Notes under the pieces: model-generated | The model's input: only the letters and a program-made list of their open reading frames with translations | What the model was told of the DNA's origin: nothing | Database searches by the model: none | From: Simiduia agarivorans SA1 = DSM 21679 | Lineage (GTDB): Bacteria > Pseudomonadota > Gammaproteobacteria > Pseudomonadales > Cellvibrionaceae | DNA length: 64,000 nt | Direction of reading: 5' to 3' | Assembly: GCF_000305785.2 (NCBI RefSeq) | Contig: NC_018868.3 | Location: 2,452,001-2,516,000 of the forward strand | Shown: positions 16,798 to 25,760 of the stretch, in pieces | Layout of the letters: every line of letters starts with the position of its first letter | Numbering within the stretch: the first letter of the stretch is position 1 | Translations under genes and position numbers: made by a program

Positions 16798-17076
16798 ATG
16801 TCTCAGCCCCATGTTGCGTTAACCGGGTCAGAGAATAAGGAAGTTCAGTTTGCCAGCCGACAGGAGTCAGTGTTCCCTCATCTCATGCGCTTGTGCATGG
16901 ATTTCAGCTTGCGCGTCATCGACGACAAGGCGCAGTTTCATTTGCGCGCCAGCCAGGGCAACCCCATTACACCGGCATTCGATTCGCTCGAAGCGTTAGA
17001 ACGGCACGTGCATGCCAATATGGTGGATATCCTGCACGGTTACCTGTTCCAGACCGAAGACGCGGTTGCCCACTAA
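16798..17076 (+). CDS. Hypothetical 92-residue protein between the transporter and selD
   Basis: Begins MSQPHVALTG and ends FQTEDAVAH. It is soluble with no signal peptide or membrane segment. A predicted helix (HLMRLCMDFSLRVIDDKAQF) is followed by SLEALERHVHANMVDILHG. I do not recognise the family. A 252-base gap with no gene separates it from the permease (16546-16797), so it may start a new transcript with selD 43 bases downstream. Its place inside the selenium locus is the only hint of role. Confidence 0.6.
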   Translation: MSQPHVALTGSENKEVQFASRQESVFPHLMRLCMDFSLRVIDDKAQFHLRASQGNPITPAFDSLEALERHVHANMVDILHGYLFQTEDAVAH

Positions 17077-17119
17077 GTTTTCTGCCGCAAGCACAGCCTG
17101 GCCGCTATAATCGGCGGCC

Positions 17120-19354
17120 ATGATGCCCGCCTCTCCTATTCTCAAAGACCTGGTGCTGCTCGGCGGCGGCCACGCCCACGCCCTGGTGTTGCGCCAATGG
17201 GCGATGCAACCCATGCCCGGTGTGCGCCTGACGCTGGTGTCGCCCGAACCCCACACGCCTTATTCCGGCATGCTCCCCGGTCTGATTGCCGGCCAGTACA
17301 GTTTTGACCAGACCCACATCGATCTCGATCGCCTGTGCGCATTGACGGGCGCGCGCTTCATCCGCGCCGCCGCCACGGGTATCGATTGCGCGCACAAAAC
17401 CCTGACCTTTGACGACCGACCGCCGCTGGCGTTTGATCTTTTATCGGTGGATGTGGGCGGGGCGCCCGATCTGGCCATTGCCGGCAGCCAACAGGCGGTG
17501 CCGGTAAAACCTATCAGCCGGTTCTACGCACGCTGGCAATCAATGCAGGCATCGCTGGCCGAGCGGCCCCGGCAAACGATCGCCATTGCCGGCGGTGGCG
17601 CGGCCGCGGTGGAGCTGGCCGCTGCGCTGCGGGCCAGCGCGCCTGACACCCGAATCGGCCTTTACTTTCCAGCCGGTCAATTGCTCAGCGGCTACAGCGC
17701 CGGCTTCCGGCGCAAAGTCAGCCAGGCACTGGCGCACAGGGCCATCGAACTGCACGAAGGCGCACGCCTGACCCGCATTGAGCCTCATCAGTTTGAGACC
17801 GAGCGGGGCGACACCGAAGCGTTTGATCTGTTGCTGCTGTGCACGCCGGTGCGGGCGCCCGACTGGCTGGCCAGACAAGACATTGCCACCGACAGCAACG
17901 GCTTTATGGTGGTGAACGATCATCTGCAGAATCCGCGTTACCCCTGGCTGTTCGGTGCCGGCGATTGCGTCAGCCTGCAGCATCAACCCCGGCCCAAAGC
18001 CGGCGTTTACGCCGTGCGTCAGGCGCCCGTGCTGTTCCACAATCTGCGCGCCGCCCTGCTGGCGGAGCCACTGATTGCCTACCGGGCCCAAACCAGTTTT
18101 CTCAGCCTGCTCTCGCTCGCCGACGGCAGCGCGCTCGCAAGCCGGCCGGGCGGCTTTATGCCCAGTTTCAGCGGGTCCTGGGTCTGGCGCTGGAAAGACC
18201 GCATCGACCGGCGCTTTATGGCCATGTTCGAAAACCTGACAGCGCCCATGCAGGCAAGCACCGGTGCACCGGACGCGCGCCTGTGGGATGACAAAACGCC
18301 TGCACCCGGCGCACTCGCCATGCGTTGTGGCGGCTGTGGTGCCAAAGTGGGCGGCGACATCCTGCAGCGGGCGCTGGCCGAACTGGAGACGGTGACGCAT
18401 CCGGAGGTGCTGATCGGGCTGGACCAACCGGACGATGCCGCCGCCGTGCGCTTCGCCGCCGATACCACGCTGGTGCAAAGCGTGGATCAGTTTCGTGCGG
18501 TGATAGACGATCCCTGGTTACAGGGGCGCATCGCCGCTTTGCATGCACTGAGTGACCTGGACGCCATGCATGCACAGCCGCACACCGCGCAAGCACTGGT
18601 GACGCTGCCGTATGCGGCCGATGCCATCAGCGAACGGGATCTGGGGCAGTTGATGCAGGGTGCGGTGCGGGAGCTCAACGCCACCCACTGCCAACTGACC
18701 GGTGGCCACACCAGCGAGGGCGCCGAGCTGAGCCTGGGGTTTGCGGTTAACGGGGTGGCCGGATCACGGCTGATGACCAAAGCCGGCCTGCAACCGGGCG
18801 ACTACCTGCTCCTGACCCAACCGCTGGGCACCGGCTGTCTGTTTGCCGCGCGCGCACAGGGCGCGGCGCGCGGCCGCTGGATCAGCGAGGCACTCAAGGT
18901 CATGACCCAATCCAACCGCACCGCGGGCCACATACTGTTCGACCAAGGCGCGCACGCCTGCACCGACGTGACCGGCTTTGGTCTGGCTGGCCATCTGACC
19001 GAAATGCTGCGCGCGTCTTTTGTGTCGGCGCGGGTCAACCCCGCGTTGGTGCCCCTGCTGCCGGGCGCACTTGAGCTGATCAGCCAGGGCTGGGTGAGCA
19101 GCTTGTACGACAGTAACCTGCGCATCAAATCGGCGCTGGCCGCCCCCGAGGCGCTCGCCGATCCCCGGGTCCGGCTCTGGTTTGACCCTCAAACCAGTGG
19201 CGGACTGCTGGCTGCCCTGCCACCGCCAGCGGCCGGGCAGGCGCTGGAACAATTGCGTGCCGCCGGTTACCACGCTGCGATCATCGGCAAGGTGGTGCCC
19301 GACGCCGGCTGGCTGATCGAGACCGGGAACTTCAGTCCCAAAACGCCGGTCTAA
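17120..19354 (+). CDS. selD: Selenide, water dikinase fused to an N-terminal NAD(P)/FAD oxidoreductase domain
   Basis: 744 residues. Residues 1 to about 385 form a pyridine nucleotide-disulfide reductase-like domain: FAD motif LVLLGGGHAHALVLR, NAD motif IAIAGGGAAAVELAAAL and WLFGAGDCV. SelD follows, with the catalytic pair C406 and K409 in MRCGGCGAK (Cys17 and Lys20 in E. coli) and later domains such as QLTGGHTSEGAELSLG. It makes selenophosphate from selenide and ATP; the reductase half may supply selenide. The catalytic residue is Cys, not selenocysteine. This fusion is a known type. It supplies SelU encoded upstream. Confidence 0.92.
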   Translation: MMPASPILKDLVLLGGGHAHALVLRQWAMQPMPGVRLTLVSPEPHTPYSGMLPGLIAGQYSFDQTHIDLDRLCALTGARFIRAAATGIDCAHKTLTFDDRPPLAFDLLSVDVGGAPDLAIAGSQQAVPVKPISRFYARWQSMQASLAERPRQTIAIAGGGAAAVELAAALRASAPDTRIGLYFPAGQLLSGYSAGFRRKVSQALAHRAIELHEGARLTRIEPHQFETERGDTEAFDLLLLCTPVRAPDWLARQDIATDSNGFMVVNDHLQNPRYPWLFGAGDCVSLQHQPRPKAGVYAVRQAPVLFHNLRAALLAEPLIAYRAQTSFLSLLSLADGSALASRPGGFMPSFSGSWVWRWKDRIDRRFMAMFENLTAPMQASTGAPDARLWDDKTPAPGALAMRCGGCGAKVGGDILQRALAELETVTHPEVLIGLDQPDDAAAVRFAADTTLVQSVDQFRAVIDDPWLQGRIAALHALSDLDAMHAQPHTAQALVTLPYAADAISERDLGQLMQGAVRELNATHCQLTGGHTSEGAELSLGFAVNGVAGSRLMTKAGLQPGDYLLLTQPLGTGCLFAARAQGAARGRWISEALKVMTQSNRTAGHILFDQGAHACTDVTGFGLAGHLTEMLRASFVSARVNPALVPLLPGALELISQGWVSSLYDSNLRIKSALAAPEALADPRVRLWFDPQTSGGLLAALPPPAAGQALEQLRAAGYHAAIIGKVVPDAGWLIETGNFSPKTPV

Positions 19355-19383
19355 GGGCTGTATTCAGCAGCAGATAATTTGCC

Positions 19384-19833
19384 ATGCGTTTGTTCTTTCT
19401 GTTCATCGCCCTGTCGGGCGCCGCTCGCCTGTGGGCCGACCCCGCACCCAACTGGATTCTGCCGGATGCCAATGACCGCAGCCTGACGTTCTACGATGAC
19501 GCCCACAACCGGGCCGCGGTGCTGTTGTTTCCGGGGGCGCATTGTCGCGCCAGTTGCGAACAGGCCCTCGGGCTCTGGGTAGAAGCCGCGAACGCGCAAC
19601 ACGCCAAGGTGTATTGGCTGTCGAGCAGCCGGCAACCTGCGGCAGCACCGGCGCCGGCAACACAGCTGTACAACGCGCGCGTGGTTGCGCGGCAGTACGG
19701 CGCGTTACAGGAAGCTCGCGTGGTATTGGTCAATGCGGCGCGTGAAAAAGTGTGGAGCGGGCCGGCTCAATCGGAACCGGACGCGGTGTTGGCAGTGTGG
19801 CAATCGCAGTGGCTGGCAGGCACCAGCCAATAG
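19384..19833 (+). CDS. Predicted secreted protein, possibly thioredoxin-like
   Basis: 149 residues with a signal peptide (MRLFFLFIALSGAARLWA) then PNWILPDANDRSLTFYDD. The middle, AAVLLFPGAHCRASCEQAL, puts two Cys four residues apart where a thioredoxin-like fold would have its redox site, and later VVLVNAAREKVWSG resembles the following strands. The spacing CRASC is not the classic CxxC, so redox activity is uncertain. It begins 29 bases after selD and may share its transcript. Not otherwise recognised. Confidence 0.6.
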   Translation: MRLFFLFIALSGAARLWADPAPNWILPDANDRSLTFYDDAHNRAAVLLFPGAHCRASCEQALGLWVEAANAQHAKVYWLSSSRQPAAAPAPATQLYNARVVARQYGALQEARVVLVNAAREKVWSGPAQSEPDAVLAVWQSQWLAGTSQ

Positions 19834-19836
19834 AAA

Positions 19837-20220
19837 TCAGGACAACTCGTCGTCGATGTCTTCGAGCAGATCCAGCGGCTCTTCTTCCGCGCCTTCCAGA
19901 TCGTCATTCCAGTTAATACCTACCAGGATCACATCCTGATGCAGGCCGGGCAGCCAATCGTCGAGAAACTCTTCCAGATCGATGGCGACCGGAGAATACA
20001 CTTCCCATTCATCCACACACACGGCTTCGGCTAATTCGCGGCTGGACCAGAAGGGCATCACGTCGGTGTCTTCGTGCTTGACCGACGGGCATACCGCAAA
20101 GCCATCATCGCCTTCCAAACCCCAGACCACACCGGACTCTGTCGCTTCCACAATGAAGCGATCGTAGTTTTCGTCAAAGTCTTCACTGAGCGGAGTCATG
20201 GCAATCTCGTGCGGAATCAT
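19837..20220 (-). CDS. DUF2750 family protein
   Basis: 127 residues, strongly acidic. The body has FWSSRELAEAVCVDEW, then EEFLDDWLPGLHQDVILVGI and NWNDDLEGAEEEPLDLLEDI, the pattern I know for DUF2750 proteins. These are small cytosolic proteins of unknown function found across Proteobacteria. An internal ATG at 20199 (MTPLSEDF) may be the real start; neither ATG has a strong ribosome-binding site. It is convergent with the secreted-protein gene, with only three bases between stops. Confidence 0.75.
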   Translation of the reverse strand: MIPHEIAMTPLSEDFDENYDRFIVEATESGVVWGLEGDDGFAVCPSVKHEDTDVMPFWSSRELAEAVCVDEWEVYSPVAIDLEEFLDDWLPGLHQDVILVGINWNDDLEGAEEEPLDLLEDIDDELS

Positions 20221-20276
20221 TATGCGCCGCTACTATAACCGAAGCGTGGAACCAAGGGGTCAAAAAACTTTCTGTT

Positions 20277-20969
20277 TCAGAAAAAAAGTGAATGGCCCTG
20301 CTCTTTGAGCCACCGGCGCGACGCTTTGTAATCCGGGCAATGCTCGGCCACCAGCGACCAGAACGCGGGACTGTGATTTGGCTCGCGCAGGTGACACACC
20401 TCATGCACCAACAGGTATTCGATCACCGGCAAAGGCGCTTGCATGATCAGCGGGTTGAACTGCAGCACTGCCCGACTGGTACAGTGACCCCATTTGGAGC
20501 GGGTCACCCGCACCTGCACCCGGCTGACCCGTTTACCCAAACGCGCGGCCAGCGCCGGCGCCCGTTCGGTAAACCACTGCAGGGCGCAGTCCGCATACCA
20601 TTGCAGTAATTGCTCGCGCACCAAGGTCCGGGCATCGCGACGGGCGCGCGACGACAAGGTGATATGGATTGCACCCGGCTGGTGCTGTAACGACGACTCA
20701 CGACCGCGCTGTACGGTCAGCACCTGGGCCTGGCCAAGCCAGTCAAACCGGTCACCGGTTTCAAAGCTGTGCTCCACCTCTGTGGCCAGACGTTCGGCCT
20801 GCAATTGCAGTTTGGCTTTGATCCAGCGCGACTTGCGAACCAGTAATGCATGCACTTCGGCATCGCTGACACCGCGCGGACGGCGCACGATGACCTGCCC
20901 GGCCCGCACCTGAATTGCCAGCGTCCGGCGCCGCGCCGAGGTGGCAATGGTGAGGGGGTAAGGGGTCAT
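20277..20969 (-). CDS. YgjP-like zinc metallopeptidase (DUF45)
   Basis: 230 residues. The metal-binding signature HEVCHLREPNHSPAFW (HExxH plus a downstream His) is near the C-terminus, preceded by SRAVLQFNPLIMQAPLPVI, as in E. coli YgjP and SprT-like proteins. GHCTSRAVL is also typical. The family is predicted to be cytosolic zinc peptidases; the substrate is unknown. Its start overlaps the stop of the thioesterase gene by ATGA at 20966-20969. Confidence 0.87.
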   Translation of the reverse strand: MTPYPLTIATSARRRTLAIQVRAGQVIVRRPRGVSDAEVHALLVRKSRWIKAKLQLQAERLATEVEHSFETGDRFDWLGQAQVLTVQRGRESSLQHQPGAIHITLSSRARRDARTLVREQLLQWYADCALQWFTERAPALAARLGKRVSRVQVRVTRSKWGHCTSRAVLQFNPLIMQAPLPVIEYLLVHEVCHLREPNHSPAFWSLVAEHCPDYKASRRWLKEQGHSLFF

Positions 20970-21397
20970 CCGCCGTGTCTGACGGCGGCAATGGTCAGGC
21001 GCGAGATACAGGTCAGTCGACCGCGTTCATCTTCCAGACGGATTTCCCACACCTGGGAAGTTTTGCCGATGTAGGCCGGCGTTGCGGTCCCTGTCACCAG
21101 GCCCTGGCTGACTCCGCGCACATGGTTGGCATTGATCTCCTGCCCCACGCAAAAATACTGCGCCGTATCCACCACCATATTGGCGGCCATGGAACCGAGG
21201 GTTTCTGCCAGCACCACACTCACGCCGCCGTGCAGGCGCCCCATGGGTTGTACGGTGCGGCTGTCCACCGGCACGGTGCCGCGGACAAAATCGGGACCCA
21301 CTTCGGTGATGACGATCCCCAATTGCTCGGCCGCCGTATTGCGACCCATGTCATTCAATTGCTCAAGGCTGGCAGGGCTTTTCCAGATAGATTCCAT
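20966..21397 (-). CDS. Hotdog-fold thioesterase, PaaI/EntH type
   Basis: 143 residues. The helix motif GRLHGGVSVVLAETLGSMAA carries the Glu used for catalysis in PaaI/EntH/YbdB thioesterases, and EINANHVRGVSQGLVTGTA is the next family segment. It should hydrolyse acyl-CoA or aryl-CoA esters in the cytoplasm. It sits between a metallo-beta-lactamase-fold hydrolase (three bases upstream) and the YgjP gene, all on one strand and probably one transcript. Substrate specificity cannot be read from the sequence. Confidence 0.87.
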   Translation of the reverse strand: MESIWKSPASLEQLNDMGRNTAAEQLGIVITEVGPDFVRGTVPVDSRTVQPMGRLHGGVSVVLAETLGSMAANMVVDTAQYFCVGQEINANHVRGVSQGLVTGTATPAYIGKTSQVWEIRLEDERGRLTCISRLTIAAVRHGG

Positions 21398-21400
21398 GGC

Positions 21401-22051
21401 TTATCCAAACCGGTGATCGGCAACAAAAGGATTGTGTTTGCGCTCTTCGCCAAAACTGGACATGGGCCCGTGTCCGGGCACAAAGCGCACGCTGTCACCC
21501 AATGGCCAGAGTTGCGTGCGGATCGCATTGACCAGGGTATTGTAATCGCCACGGGGAAAGTCGGTGCGGCCAATGGAGCCAGCAAACAACACATCGCCCA
21601 CCCAGGCCAATTGCTGGCCGGGATGGAAAAACACCACATGCCCGGGGGTGTGGCCAGGGCAGAACAAAACGTCGAGCGTTTCTTTGCCCACCCGGACCTG
21701 CTCGCCCGCTTCCAGCCAGCGGGTCGGCGTGAAATTTCCCACCGGCGGAAAGTTCATCATTTGCGCCTGCATCGGCAGCTGATCAATCCAGAAAGCGTCT
21801 TCGCGGTGTGGCCCGATGATCGGCCATTGGTATTTTTCCGCCAGCGCGGCAGTGCCGCCCACGTGGTCCAGGTGACCGTGGGTGAGCAGAATCTGTTTGA
21901 CCGTGACGCCCACGTGCGCGACCGCCGCCTCAATCAGGTGCAGGTCACCGCCCGGATCAATCAAGGCCGCCTCGTTGGTCTGGTCACACCAGATCAGCGA
22001 ACAGTTTTGTTGAAAGGGCGTGACGGGAATAATCTTGAATTGCAGCATCAA
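21401..22051 (-). CDS. Metallo-beta-lactamase fold hydrolase, YcbL/glyoxalase II-like
   Basis: 216 residues. The metal site is THGHLDHVGG (HxHxDH); further ligands are in FCPGHTPGHVVFF, VGDVLFAGSIGRTDF and FVPGHGP. The length and the GRTDFPRG motif fit the YcbL class of small glyoxalase II-like hydrolases, whose natural substrate is not settled. It is cytosolic. The gene starts at 22051 and ends three bases before the thioesterase start. Confidence 0.88.
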   Translation of the reverse strand: MMLQFKIIPVTPFQQNCSLIWCDQTNEAALIDPGGDLHLIEAAVAHVGVTVKQILLTHGHLDHVGGTAALAEKYQWPIIGPHREDAFWIDQLPMQAQMMNFPPVGNFTPTRWLEAGEQVRVGKETLDVLFCPGHTPGHVVFFHPGQQLAWVGDVLFAGSIGRTDFPRGDYNTLVNAIRTQLWPLGDSVRFVPGHGPMSSFGEERKHNPFVADHRFG

Positions 22052-22097
22052 TACTCAAACGGGCGCTCAACGCGCCCGCATCTCGTTCCATTAACGA

Positions 22098-22682
22098 TTA
22101 TTTTTCCGGCTGGGTGCCCGGTGGGAATTGGGCCAGAATGGTGGTTACCGCGTAGTTGATGGCATCAATCCGCTCTTGCTGGGTTTTCAGGTTACTGATT
22201 TTTGCACTCAGGGTACCGCGCCAGACGCTTTCATTGGATTTGGTATCGATCATATCGATGATCAATGTGCCTTCAGTGTATTCGTTCACGCGCACATCGG
22301 TGCCGTAACCCATGCCCATGCCCGGTCCACGGCCCCAGCAATTCCAACAGGAATTCACCCCCACGTTGTAGGTGCGGATATCCTGTTTGTCTTTGGTGGT
22401 CACGTGGTATGACACCAGCAAATCTGCCTTGGCTTTATCGGCCTCGAGCGTGAATTGCTTCAGCTTCATGGATTTATCCACCGCATTCTCGATGCGGTTG
22501 CGGGTGATGTCATCGGTCAGCGGCGTCATGTCGCGCAGCTTCGAACGATCGATAAAGTTGTACGTGTGGACTTTGCTGAAATCGAAATCCTGATTCCAGT
22601 CGCTGTCGGCTTTAGGCAGGCTGCTGCAACCTGCTACAGCAAACATGGCCGCGGCCACCAATAACGTTGCTAACTTGTTCAT
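22098..22682 (-). CDS. DUF4136-type lipoprotein
   Basis: 194 residues from the ATG at 22682, which has GGAGGAAGC just upstream; a longer frame to 22700 is unlikely. It has a lipoprotein signal (LVAAAMFAVAGC, lipobox AVAGC). The body carries the DUF4136 layout: FDFSKVHTYNF, then ADLLVSYHV, then GTLIIDMIDTKSNESVWRG and a C-terminal ILAQFPPG. An insert SCWNCWGRGPGMGMG with two Cys is unusual. Anchored at a membrane face; function unknown. Three related small envelope proteins occur in this window. Confidence 0.83.
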   Translation of the reverse strand: MNKLATLLVAAAMFAVAGCSSLPKADSDWNQDFDFSKVHTYNFIDRSKLRDMTPLTDDITRNRIENAVDKSMKLKQFTLEADKAKADLLVSYHVTTKDKQDIRTYNVGVNSCWNCWGRGPGMGMGYGTDVRVNEYTEGTLIIDMIDTKSNESVWRGTLSAKISNLKTQQERIDAINYAVTTILAQFPPGTQPEK

Positions 22683-22703
22683 GCTTCCTCCGTTGGGCAT
22701 GTA

Positions 22704-24590
22704 TCAGGCAATATCTGCCAGGTTACCTTTCTGTTCCAGCCAGGCTTTCCGATCGCTCGCGCGTTTTTTCGCCAGCATCATATCCATCACCTGCAGGGTG
22801 TCGTCGCCATTGTCGACGAACAATTGCACCAGGCGGCGGGTATCGGGTGCCATCGTCGTTTCACGCAATTGCAGTGGGTTCATTTCACCCAGACCTTTAA
22901 AGCGCTGCACGTTGGGCTTGCCCTTTTTCTTTTCGGCCGTCAGACGATCCAGTATGCCCTGCTTTTCCGCTTCGTCGAGCGCGTAATACACTTCTTTACC
23001 GAGATCGATCCGGTACAGCGGCGGCATGGCTACAAACACGTGCCCCGCCATCACCAGTGGTTTGAAGTGCCGCACAAACAGAGCGCACAGCAGCGTGGCA
23101 ATGTGCAGACCATCCGAGTCCGCATCGGCCAGAATACAGATCTTGTGATAACGCAATCCGCTCAGGTCGTCGCTGCCCGGATCCACGCCCAGGGCGACCG
23201 CAATATCGTGCACTTCCTGACTGGCCAGAATTTCCGCCGAGTCCACTTCCCAGGTGTTCAGAATTTTTCCGCGCAGGGGCATGATCGCCTGAAATTCACG
23301 ATCGCGGGCCTGCTTGGCAGAACCACCGGCCGAATCCCCTTCCACCAGAAACAGTTCGCCGCGTTCGGGTTCGCCACTTGAACAATCAGCCAGTTTACCC
23401 GGCAGCGCCGGGCCTTGGGTGACGCGTTTGCGCGCCACTTTTTTGCTGGAGCGCACCCGTTTTTGTGCGTTGCTGATGCACACTTCGGCGAGTTTATCGC
23501 CATCTTCGGTGTGCTGATTAAGCCACAAACTGAAACTGTCTTTGGCCACGCCTGCGACAAAGGCCGCCGCCTCACGCGACGATAACCGCTCCTTCGTCTG
23601 GCCGGAAAACTGCGGGTCGTGGTGCTTGTAAGACAGTACGAAACAGCAGGGGTTCCAGATATCTTCCGGCGCCAGCTTGACCCCGCGCGGCAACAGATTA
23701 CGGAACTCGCAGTATTCGCGCATGGCGTCCAACAAACCGGTACGCAGACCGTTTACGTGGGTGCCGCCTTGTGCGGTAGGAATCAGGTTGACGTAGCTTT
23801 CCTGAATGATTTCACCACCTTCGGGCAACCATTGCACGGCCCAATCGCACCCTTCTGTGGAGCCGGTAAAGCTGCCCACAAACGGTTGCGCCGGCAAGGT
23901 TTCCCAACCCTGAGTCGACGCATTCAGGTAATCGGACAGGCCGTCCTCGTAAAACCATTCATCGGTTTCACCGGCGATCTCGTCTTTGAAGGTGACTTTC
24001 AGGCCGGGGCACAAGACTGCTTTGGCGCGCAAAACATGGCGCAGGCGACTGACAGAAAATTTAAACGAATCAAAGTAAGACGGGTTCGGCAAAAAGTGCA
24101 CACTGGTGCCGGTGTTGCGTTTACCGCAGGTATCCACCACGTGCAGGTCTTTGGTTTTTTCGCCGTTGGAAAACTCGATCTGATGGACTTCGCCATCGCG
24201 CCGGATGGTCACCACCAATCGCTCCGACAAGGCGTTCACCACCGATACACCCACCCCGTGCAAACCGCCCGAGAACTGGTAGTTTTTGTTGGAGAATTTG
24301 CCGCCCGCGTGCAAGGTGGACAAAATCACTTCCACGCCCGGTTTTTTCTGTTCGGGGTGAAGGTCAACAGGCATGCCGCGACCATCGTCCACCACCGTGA
24401 GCGAGTGATCTTTGTGCAGGATGACATCGATTTGCTTGGCGTGGCCGGCGAGCGCCTCATCCACAGAGTTATCGATCACCTCCTGCGCCAGATGGTTGGG
24501 GCGGGTGGTTTCTGTGTACATCCCCGGGCGTTTTTTGACCGGGTCCAGGCCTGTTAAGACCTCAATATCTTGGGCGTTGTAGTTCGACAT
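22704..24590 (-). CDS. parE: DNA topoisomerase IV subunit B
   Basis: 628 residues, near the 630 of E. coli ParE. The GHKL ATPase begins with the hallmark DIEVLTGLDPVKKRPGMYT, then VIDNSVDEALAGHA and VVDDGRGMPVD. The TOPRIM part has LFLVEGDSAGGSAKQARDR and ILADADSDGLHIATLL. With ParC it decatenates daughter chromosomes. The shorter C-terminus without the GyrB insert supports ParE over GyrB. It is downstream of pldA and yqiA on the same strand, part of the parE-yqiA-cpdA-yqiB-nudF cluster also seen in E. coli. Confidence 0.95.
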   Translation of the reverse strand: MSNYNAQDIEVLTGLDPVKKRPGMYTETTRPNHLAQEVIDNSVDEALAGHAKQIDVILHKDHSLTVVDDGRGMPVDLHPEQKKPGVEVILSTLHAGGKFSNKNYQFSGGLHGVGVSVVNALSERLVVTIRRDGEVHQIEFSNGEKTKDLHVVDTCGKRNTGTSVHFLPNPSYFDSFKFSVSRLRHVLRAKAVLCPGLKVTFKDEIAGETDEWFYEDGLSDYLNASTQGWETLPAQPFVGSFTGSTEGCDWAVQWLPEGGEIIQESYVNLIPTAQGGTHVNGLRTGLLDAMREYCEFRNLLPRGVKLAPEDIWNPCCFVLSYKHHDPQFSGQTKERLSSREAAAFVAGVAKDSFSLWLNQHTEDGDKLAEVCISNAQKRVRSSKKVARKRVTQGPALPGKLADCSSGEPERGELFLVEGDSAGGSAKQARDREFQAIMPLRGKILNTWEVDSAEILASQEVHDIAVALGVDPGSDDLSGLRYHKICILADADSDGLHIATLLCALFVRHFKPLVMAGHVFVAMPPLYRIDLGKEVYYALDEAEKQGILDRLTAEKKKGKPNVQRFKGLGEMNPLQLRETTMAPDTRRLVQLFVDNGDDTLQVMDMMLAKKRASDRKAWLEQKGNLADIA

Positions 24591-24751
24591 CGGATACCGC
24601 GTGGTGGTTATTCTGGGGCCGGCTGGCGGAGCCGGCGCATTGCCGCACTATATCACAGGGCGCCGGCTCGGAAATGGCCTCTGCCGCTGCCGGCCGCCAT
24701 CGGCACTGATCAATGCTTAACCGACAGCGGAGGCATGCAGACGCGGGCCCT

Positions 24752-24781
24752 GGCAGGCAGTTGAAAAACCCCTTGCCTGCT
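24752..24781. repeat. 30-bp element resembling one MITE terminus
   Basis: Overlaps the pldA stop codon. It matches the MITE right end (inverted, 45796-45825) at about 25 of 30 positions, sharing GCAGGC, TTGA, AAACCCCTTGC and TGCT. It can also fold on itself, GCAGGCA with TGCCTGC. It may be a solo end of the same element family, or a terminator that resembles it by chance. Confidence 0.45.
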
Positions 24782-25760
24782 AGAGCCAGTCATTCAGCAA
24801 GATGCCGACGCCGATGCGATGATTGCGATGGTTATAATCGATCAGGCTTTCACCATAGCCGTAGTAATACTGCACGTAACCCTTGAACCGGCCGCCCACG
24901 GGGAAGGTCCAATCCAGCTGCACGGCGCCTTTATCCAGGCTTTTCAGGTTGCCCCTCAGCAAGGATGTAAAGATGCTACTGCCGTATTTATAGGTCAGTG
25001 TGATATCGCCGGAGCCCAGATAATCATCGATATCGGGATTGTCGTCACTGTCGGCATCTTCCGGGATGCGCCACCAGATGCGCGGATAAACGGCCAGATT
25101 GCCCCGGTCAAACAGCATGCTGCCCATCAGGCGGTTCCAGCTGCGGGAAAAATCGCCCGACCGGCCATTGGATTCATGGTTATAACCGAAGGCAAATCCC
25201 CGCACATTGAAGCCGGCAAATTCGGCGTCGGTCTTCCAGCGCAGAAACAATTCCGGCTCGAAGTTGGTTTCCCGGAACGGCGCGGAATCTGCGGCGTAGA
25301 GTTGCCACCAGCTTTGTTGGGTGTAGCCAGCCCACAGGTTGCCACCCAGCACGCCGCGCGCCACCAAGGCTTTCATCGACAACTGGAATTTCACTTCGGT
25401 GGGATTGATATCCTGCTCGGGATGATCCAGCGCCCAGATGTCCCGGTTGGGCGTGTGATTGTAGGACCCCACTAACAGGTAGTTGCGCCGGTACGCCGAA
25501 ATTTCAAACGGGTTTTCCAACGCCTCTTCTTCAGCCATCAGCCGCCGCTTCAACGCCGCTTCAAGGTCGGTTTCATCATCGAGCTTTTTGATCGCCTGCA
25601 GGTTCTCACAGCTGGTGCGCAATTCACCTACTTCGGTCTCGTCCGCGGCGAGCGCGAGCTTGTCCAGCAGACATTGCTGCATGGGGCTCAGTTCTGCCTG
25701 TGCGGGCAATACCACGAGCCCGCTGAACATCAGGCCACTAAGGATTGTCCTGAGTAACAA
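24780..25760 (-). CDS. pldA: Outer-membrane phospholipase A1
   Basis: 326 residues from a TTG start at 25760 with AAGGAG upstream. An earlier in-frame ATG at 25880 lies inside the yqiA-like gene and lacks a signal peptide, so it is rejected. The signal peptide (LLRTILSGLMFSGLVVLPAQA) leads to a beta-barrel with FGYNHESNGRSGDFSRSWNR, the His-Ser catalytic motif of PldA, and a C-terminus ending LNDWL. It hydrolyses surface phospholipids in a calcium-dependent way in known members. It overlaps the upstream esterase gene by 23 bases and lies between yqiA and parE, where E. coli has no gene. Confidence 0.85.
   Translation of the reverse strand: MLLRTILSGLMFSGLVVLPAQAELSPMQQCLLDKLALAADETEVGELRTSCENLQAIKKLDDETDLEAALKRRLMAEEEALENPFEISAYRRNYLLVGSYNHTPNRDIWALDHPEQDINPTEVKFQLSMKALVARGVLGGNLWAGYTQQSWWQLYAADSAPFRETNFEPELFLRWKTDAEFAGFNVRGFAFGYNHESNGRSGDFSRSWNRLMGSMLFDRGNLAVYPRIWWRIPEDADSDDNPDIDDYLGSGDITLTYKYGSSIFTSLLRGNLKSLDKGAVQLDWTFPVGGRFKGYVQYYYGYGESLIDYNHRNHRIGVGILLNDWL

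Noticed and set aside
17106..17111. TATAAT just before the selD start, suggesting a leaderless promoter.
   Set aside because: It is only nine bases from the ATG and no -35 is visible; probably chance within a GC-rich hairpin.
17540..18478. 312-codon antisense frame opposite selD.
   Set aside because: A GC-rich shadow of selD with no recognisable motif or start signal.
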